A stretch of 9,387 nucleotides of DNA from GCA-002712045 sp028112705 (GTDB lineage Bacteria > Pseudomonadota > Alphaproteobacteria > Rhodobacterales > Rhodobacteraceae), in assembly GCA_028112705.1 (NCBI GenBank), contig JAOGYN010000027.1, positions 1 through 9,387 of the forward strand. The letters run 5' to 3'. Shown piece by piece: positions 5,839-9,387 of this stretch. Position numbers and translations under genes: made by a program. Each line of letters opens with the position of its first letter. Position 1 is the first letter of the stretch. A model generated the notes under the pieces. The model was given only the letters and a program-made list of their open reading frames with translations, did no database searches and had not been told where the DNA came from.

Positions 5839-7314
5839 TTGCAATTTTCTGATGACCAAACAAATGCTTATGATAAAATTTTAGAGGTATTATCTGAATC
5901 TGGAATTGATATTAAAAAAGAAAACATTTCTCCATTAGTTAGAAACAAAAATAAAGAACTCACAATTGTTGGAAAAGCCGGTTCTGGTAAAACCTTATTG
6001 CTTGCCAAAATAGTTTCAGACTTGAATCAATTGGGGGTCGAAACAGTTTCTGGGGATTACCAACCTACTAGAACCCAAAAAAAACGAACTTTAGCAATAC
6101 TGGCACCAACAAATAAAGCTGCTAGTGTCATTCGCCAGCAGGGGGTGGCTGCTACTACTATTCATAGAATATTATACACTCCAATATATGATCCTGAATA
6201 TGAAAAAATAGCTGACTGGCTTAATGGAAAACAAGAAAAACCAATTATAGCTGGTTTGAGCGAAGATGCTTTGAAAAGAGCTGAGGCTTTTTTCAAAGTT
6301 AATAAATCAATTCCAGGAGCCTTAGCAGCTGCAGGATTGCGTGGATCTGATTTTATTACGGGTTGGGAGCGACGTGATGAACCTTTAGATATTGGATTTG
6401 TAGACGAAAGTTCAATGTTGGATGAGAAGCAATTATTGGACTTAAGAGATATATTCTCAACATTAATTTTATTTGGTGATCCAGCTCAGTTGGCGCCTGT
6501 TGGAAACTCTGGAAAAATGGTTTTTGATGATATTGATGACACTAAAAAAATTAACCTTTACCGTGTTCACCGGCAGGAGTCTGATAATCCAATTTTAGAT
6601 CTAGCTCATTGCCTGGCAGATCCTGATATTACTTTTAAAGATTTTGAGAACAAAATTTTTGAAGCGTCTAAAGTGGATGACCGGATAATTGTTAACGAAA
6701 GGGTGATAAGTGATATGATGGCAAGATCACCTGTTTTAGTTTGGCGAAATTCTACACGTGTTAGACTAATACAAGCCTTTCGTAATTCTTATAATGCTCC
6801 AGATGATGAGTTGATTGTGGGTGAGCCTCTAATATGTGACGGAATTGAATTGCCGTTAAAGCACAGGAAGAAACGCCTTGATTTGGAGGCTCGAGGTTTA
6901 ATCAAAGGGGCTCATGCTATCTTTTTAGGTAATGGTCGGAAATTAGGATTTTCTAGATTACATGTTGTTGGCGCAGAAGATCCATATGTTAGTGCTGCGA
7001 GTATAATAAAGATAGAAAAAAATGATAAAGATGAGCCATTTATTCCATTCGCAGCAAAAATGGGAGCAGCATTTCTGCATGGGGCTGCAGTCACAATTCA
7101 TAAATCTCAGGGCTCCCAATGGCCAGATGTACAGGTGTTTGCGCCTGATATTTACGCAGCAGCTAGAACTGGAAGAATTGAGTCTGATCTACCACTCTGG
7201 AAGAGGTTGGCCTATGTCTCCATAACGCGTGCTCAAAAAAAATTGTTTTGGGTAACTCGCTATAGACTTTCAAAACCCTTAAAACCCTTGTCGACCAGTG
7301 ACTTGAAAACCTAA
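5839..7314 (+). CDS. RecD-like superfamily 1 DNA helicase (AAA_30/UvrD_C_2 type)
   Basis: Predicted ATP-dependent DNA helicase of 491 residues, probably 5'-3' like RecD; cytosolic, in DNA repair or recombination. SF1 motifs appear in order: Walker A VGKAGSGKT (44-52), motif Ia LAPTNKAA (88-95), Walker B FVDESSM (187-193), motif III FGDPAQLAPVG (212-222), motif IV-like YRVHRQ (241-246), motif V TIHKSQGSQW (419-428) and motif VI YVSITRAQKKL (459-469). It lacks RecD's N-terminal RecB-interacting region and Cas4- or nuclease-type motifs. It strongly resembles a stand-alone helicase I recall from Rhodobacterales genomes; its exact job is not known to me. The start is uncertain: the only in-frame initiator after the upstream TGA is TTG 5839, with weak GAG 6 nt before it, although the N-terminus (MQFSDDQ) fits the family. 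An ATG with a much better site (5820) is one base out of frame. It may be co-transcribed with ccr, 57 bp upstream. It ends 7 bp from the convergent transporter gene. Confidence 0.85.
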   Translation: MQFSDDQTNAYDKILEVLSESGIDIKKENISPLVRNKNKELTIVGKAGSGKTLLLAKIVSDLNQLGVETVSGDYQPTRTQKKRTLAILAPTNKAASVIRQQGVAATTIHRILYTPIYDPEYEKIADWLNGKQEKPIIAGLSEDALKRAEAFFKVNKSIPGALAAAGLRGSDFITGWERRDEPLDIGFVDESSMLDEKQLLDLRDIFSTLILFGDPAQLAPVGNSGKMVFDDIDDTKKINLYRVHRQESDNPILDLAHCLADPDITFKDFENKIFEASKVDDRIIVNERVISDMMARSPVLVWRNSTRVRLIQAFRNSYNAPDDELIVGEPLICDGIELPLKHRKKRLDLEARGLIKGAHAIFLGNGRKLGFSRLHVVGAEDPYVSAASIIKIEKNDKDEPFIPFAAKMGAAFLHGAAVTIHKSQGSQWPDVQVFAPDIYAAARTGRIESDLPLWKRLAYVSITRAQKKLFWVTRYRLSKPLKPLSTSDLKT

Positions 7315-7321
7315 CAAAAAT

Positions 7322-9205
7322 TCAGAAAACTAGGTTTATCATTATCATAGATACAATCAAAAATAAGATAGTCATTATTCCACCGGTTTTTACAAAATCT
7401 ATTACGCGATAACCAGCAGGGCCCATTATTAATGCGTTTACCTGATGAGTTGGAATTAAAAAAGAATTAGATGTAGAAATCGCTACAGTCATTGCAAATA
7501 ATCCTGGATCGCCTCCTGCAGCTATTGCGATACTAATCGCCAACGGAACCAATAGTACCGTAGCGCCAACATTTGACATAATAAGTGTAAATATTGTTGC
7601 CAGGATTGCTACACCAGTTTGCAAGGCCCATATTGGCCAACCATCTAATACAGTTAAAATTAACTGTGCAATCCACTCGGCTGTTCCAGTATTTTGAACA
7701 GCTTGGCCAAGTGGAATTAAACTGGCTAAAAGGAATACTGTATTCCAACCCACTGAATTATAGGCCTCATCTATATCTATTACTTTACTGATTATCATGC
7801 CGGCAGCACCAGTTAATAGACACAGAGATAATTGTATATTTGTGAATAAAATCATTCCAAGTGCCGTTAAAAAAAACAATAATGCCCAACCCACTTTTTG
7901 TGGTCGAAGCTCTTCACGGGGAAAATCTGTTGTAACTACCACAAAATTGCGGTCATTAGTTAATCGGGTTAAAGCCTCCCAACTTGTGTGTATAACTAAA
8001 GTATCTCCAGCCTTAAAAGGAATTGACCAAATTTGTGATGCCTCATGTTCGTCTGTTTCAACATTGCTATAGGTTTCTTCACTCCTATGTATCGCTAACA
8101 TAGAAACTTGATAAGTTTTTCGAAATAAAAGTTCCCGAGCATCTTTGCCAATTAGTGCACTATCAGGCGGTAGTACCACTTCAGCAACACCTGACTTTGT
8201 TGGTGCAAAATCTTCAGAAAAGTTTTTAAGAGCAGGTAAGACCTTTAACCCATAATCATCAACCATTTCACGAATAACTTTTTCTCTACCTAATACAGCC
8301 AACCGACAAGGGGTTTGAATTAAAGTTGTTAGAGGAGGCGCTATCCAATTTTTTCCACTAAAGTTAGTTCCAATAACATAGCAGTGGTGTGCATCCATAA
8401 GATCGCCTAATGTTTGCCCTAAAAGAATGTTTCCTTCAGGTATTTCTATTTCGATAATATCAGCTTTTAAACCATAAAGCCTTTTCAAGTATTCCTTCAT
8501 AGATTGTCCTGAAGTGGCGTCTGATCGTGCTGGCACCCCAGGCAATACCCATTTCCCCAAAACAACAAAGTAGAGGATGCCAGTAGTTACCAGAGCAAGA
8601 CCTATGGGTGTTACTGAAAATAATGAAAAAGGTGGAATTTTCTGACCGATTGGTAAATTTTCGTTTGTGGTCAATATTAAATCATTTAATAAAATTAAGG
8701 GTGATGAACCCACCATGGTTAACGTTCCACCAAGTATTGCGCAAAAGCCCATTGGCATTAAAAGTCGAGAAAGTGGGATATCTGTTCGGCTAGAAATTCG
8801 TGAAACTACTGGTATGTATAGAGCTGCAGCACCTACGTTTTGCATAAAACTTGAGATTATACCAACCGAACTAGAAATTATAGGTATAATTCTTTTTTCA
8901 GTCTTTCCACCATATTTTAATATTATAGCAGCCAGTTGTGACATTAGCCCTGTTTTGTCTAATCCAGCACCAATTATCATTACTGCAATAATTGATATTA
9001 CTGCATTAGAGGAAAAACCATCAAACAAAGTTTTTGCATCAACTAAGCCTTCTAATCCTGGCACATAACTTAAACATCCTAACAATACCAAGATTGAGAT
9101 TGCCGCAAGATCTAGGCGAATTATTTCAGAAACAAATAAAAATACTGTAAGTGATAATAAACCAAGCATCACAATCATTTCGGTAGTTAAAATAATTGGA
9201 TCCAT
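7322..9205 (-). CDS. SLC13-family permease with two internal TrkA-C (RCK_C)-like domains
   Basis: Polytopic inner-membrane transporter of 627 residues, of the DASS/ion-transporter type that moves anions such as sulfate or dicarboxylates, usually with sodium. The N-terminal membrane half (about 8-220) contains SSFMQNVGAAALYIPVV (118-134), and the C-terminal half (about 437-627) contains the related MSNVGATVLLVPLA (543-556). Such SN(V/T)GA hairpins form the substrate and sodium sites. TSNSFLIPTHQVN (578-590) follows the second. Between the halves, about 245-325 and 340-425, lie two soluble segments typical of TrkA-C domains: IEIPEGNILLGQTLGDL and EVVLPPDSALIGKDARELLF, each followed by a beta-rich stretch. 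These probably bind a ligand and gate transport. ATG 9205 is preceded by AAAGGT at 5 nt. Sulfate is a common guess for this architecture (SAC1/SLT-like), but the substrate is not readable here. It stands alone on this strand, with nothing nearby in sulfur metabolism. Confidence 0.88.
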   Translation of the reverse strand: MDPIILTTEMIVMLGLLSLTVFLFVSEIIRLDLAAISILVLLGCLSYVPGLEGLVDAKTLFDGFSSNAVISIIAVMIIGAGLDKTGLMSQLAAIILKYGGKTEKRIIPIISSSVGIISSFMQNVGAAALYIPVVSRISSRTDIPLSRLLMPMGFCAILGGTLTMVGSSPLILLNDLILTTNENLPIGQKIPPFSLFSVTPIGLALVTTGILYFVVLGKWVLPGVPARSDATSGQSMKEYLKRLYGLKADIIEIEIPEGNILLGQTLGDLMDAHHCYVIGTNFSGKNWIAPPLTTLIQTPCRLAVLGREKVIREMVDDYGLKVLPALKNFSEDFAPTKSGVAEVVLPPDSALIGKDARELLFRKTYQVSMLAIHRSEETYSNVETDEHEASQIWSIPFKAGDTLVIHTSWEALTRLTNDRNFVVVTTDFPREELRPQKVGWALLFFLTALGMILFTNIQLSLCLLTGAAGMIISKVIDIDEAYNSVGWNTVFLLASLIPLGQAVQNTGTAEWIAQLILTVLDGWPIWALQTGVAILATIFTLIMSNVGATVLLVPLAISIAIAAGGDPGLFAMTVAISTSNSFLIPTHQVNALIMGPAGYRVIDFVKTGGIMTILFLIVSMIMINLVF

Positions 9206-9387
9206 TTATTACCTTTATTTGTTATAGTTCCGACCAAGTACTTTTTAATTAGAAGTCTTATTATTATGCTTTATTGCCTACGCTGGCCCATTAATTTAAA
9301 ACTATAACAAATTTAAACAAAATTGAAGAACTTAAAAAAATGAATCTATTAGTTTTGACAGATGAAAAAAAAATAGAGGTAACGTAA
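9206..9387. promoter_or_regulatory. Upstream region of the transporter gene; no convincing gene
   Basis: This 182-bp AT-rich stretch should contain the leftward promoter of the SLC13 gene, but I find no well-spaced -35/-10 pair. Besides the inverted repeat at 9217-9312 it holds a short open frame at 9340-9387 (MNLLVLTDEKKIEVT-stop) without a clear ribosome binding site, which I do not accept as a gene. AGAGG at 9375-9379 is well placed for a rightward start codon just beyond the window, and a perfect TTGACA lies at 9355-9360. A divergent neighbour is therefore possible but unproven. Confidence 0.4.
9217..9312. repeat. Widely spaced 13-bp perfect inverted repeat
   Basis: ATTTGTTATAGTT (9217-9229) is the exact reverse complement of AACTATAACAAAT (9300-9312); the arms are 70 bp apart. 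The left arm begins 12 bp upstream of the transporter start codon. Options are paired operator half-sites allowing DNA looping, a shared signal for two divergent promoters, or the ends of a 96-bp miniature element. No clear target-site duplication flanks it, so the mobile-element reading is weak. AT-rich DNA produces such matches more easily, but 13 of 13 bases within 100 bp is notable. Confidence 0.5.

Noticed and set aside
5828..5884. ATG 5828 overlapping the TGA of the micro-ORF (ATGA), as a start for the helicase
   Set aside because: It is in a third frame that stops within about 20 codons and does not join the helicase frame.
8667..9068. 133-codon open frame on the plus strand
   Set aside because: It lies wholly antisense to the transporter's membrane segments, has no family resemblance, and its frame follows from the codon bias of the real gene.
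9217..9312. Miniature transposable element
   Set aside because: No target-site duplication, no transposase-like terminal signature and only one copy visible; kept as an unexplained inverted repeat.
1..9387. CRISPR array, toxin-antitoxin pair, phage genes, tRNA/rRNA or a novel defence system
   Set aside because: No regularly spaced repeats, no RNA-gene signatures and no small paired genes are present; the lone helicase has no nuclease or other defence partner beside it.

Overview
The window is AT-rich bacterial DNA with six substantial genes. Together they point to an alphaproteobacterium, most likely a low-GC marine Rhodobacterales-type lineage. The main evidence is a crotonyl-CoA carboxylase/reductase (ccr) and an ethylmalonyl-CoA mutase (ecm/meaA) encoded close together, whose proteins closely resemble, from memory, the Rhodobacter/Roseobacter orthologs. 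The taxonomic call is an inference from protein resemblance and base composition; no search was run.

Layout, left to right. 1-810 (minus): N-terminal 270 residues of an M20-family metallopeptidase (acetylornithine deacetylase / succinyl-diaminopimelate desuccinylase type), cut by the window edge. 857-2803 (minus): ecm, just upstream of the peptidase and separated from it by a perfect hairpin. 2804-2958: divergent promoter region. 2959-4335 (plus): a PlsB/DHAPAT-like glycerolphosphate acyltransferase. 4336-4491: ccr leader with a repeated TTGCGA motif. 4492-5781 (plus): ccr. 5839-7314 (plus): a RecD-like superfamily 1 helicase with an odd translation start. 7322-9205 (minus): an SLC13-family membrane transporter with two internal TrkA-C-like domains, convergent with the helicase and only 7 bp from it. 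9206-9387: upstream region with no convincing gene, but a 13-bp perfect inverted repeat with widely spaced arms.

How the genes work together: Ccr makes ethylmalonyl-CoA by reductive carboxylation of crotonyl-CoA. After epimerisation by an enzyme not encoded here, Ecm rearranges it to methylsuccinyl-CoA. These are the two signature steps of the ethylmalonyl-CoA pathway, which assimilates acetyl-CoA in organisms lacking isocitrate lyase. The acyltransferase between them belongs to phospholipid or storage-lipid synthesis. The helicase, peptidase and transporter have no obvious biochemical link to the pathway. I found no mobile elements, CRISPR, RNA genes or defence system. I see no convincing undescribed system. 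The most notable oddities are the helicase start, where a strong ribosome binding site drives a reading frame that is off by one base at an A6 tract, and three candidate regulatory repeats in the intergenic regions.
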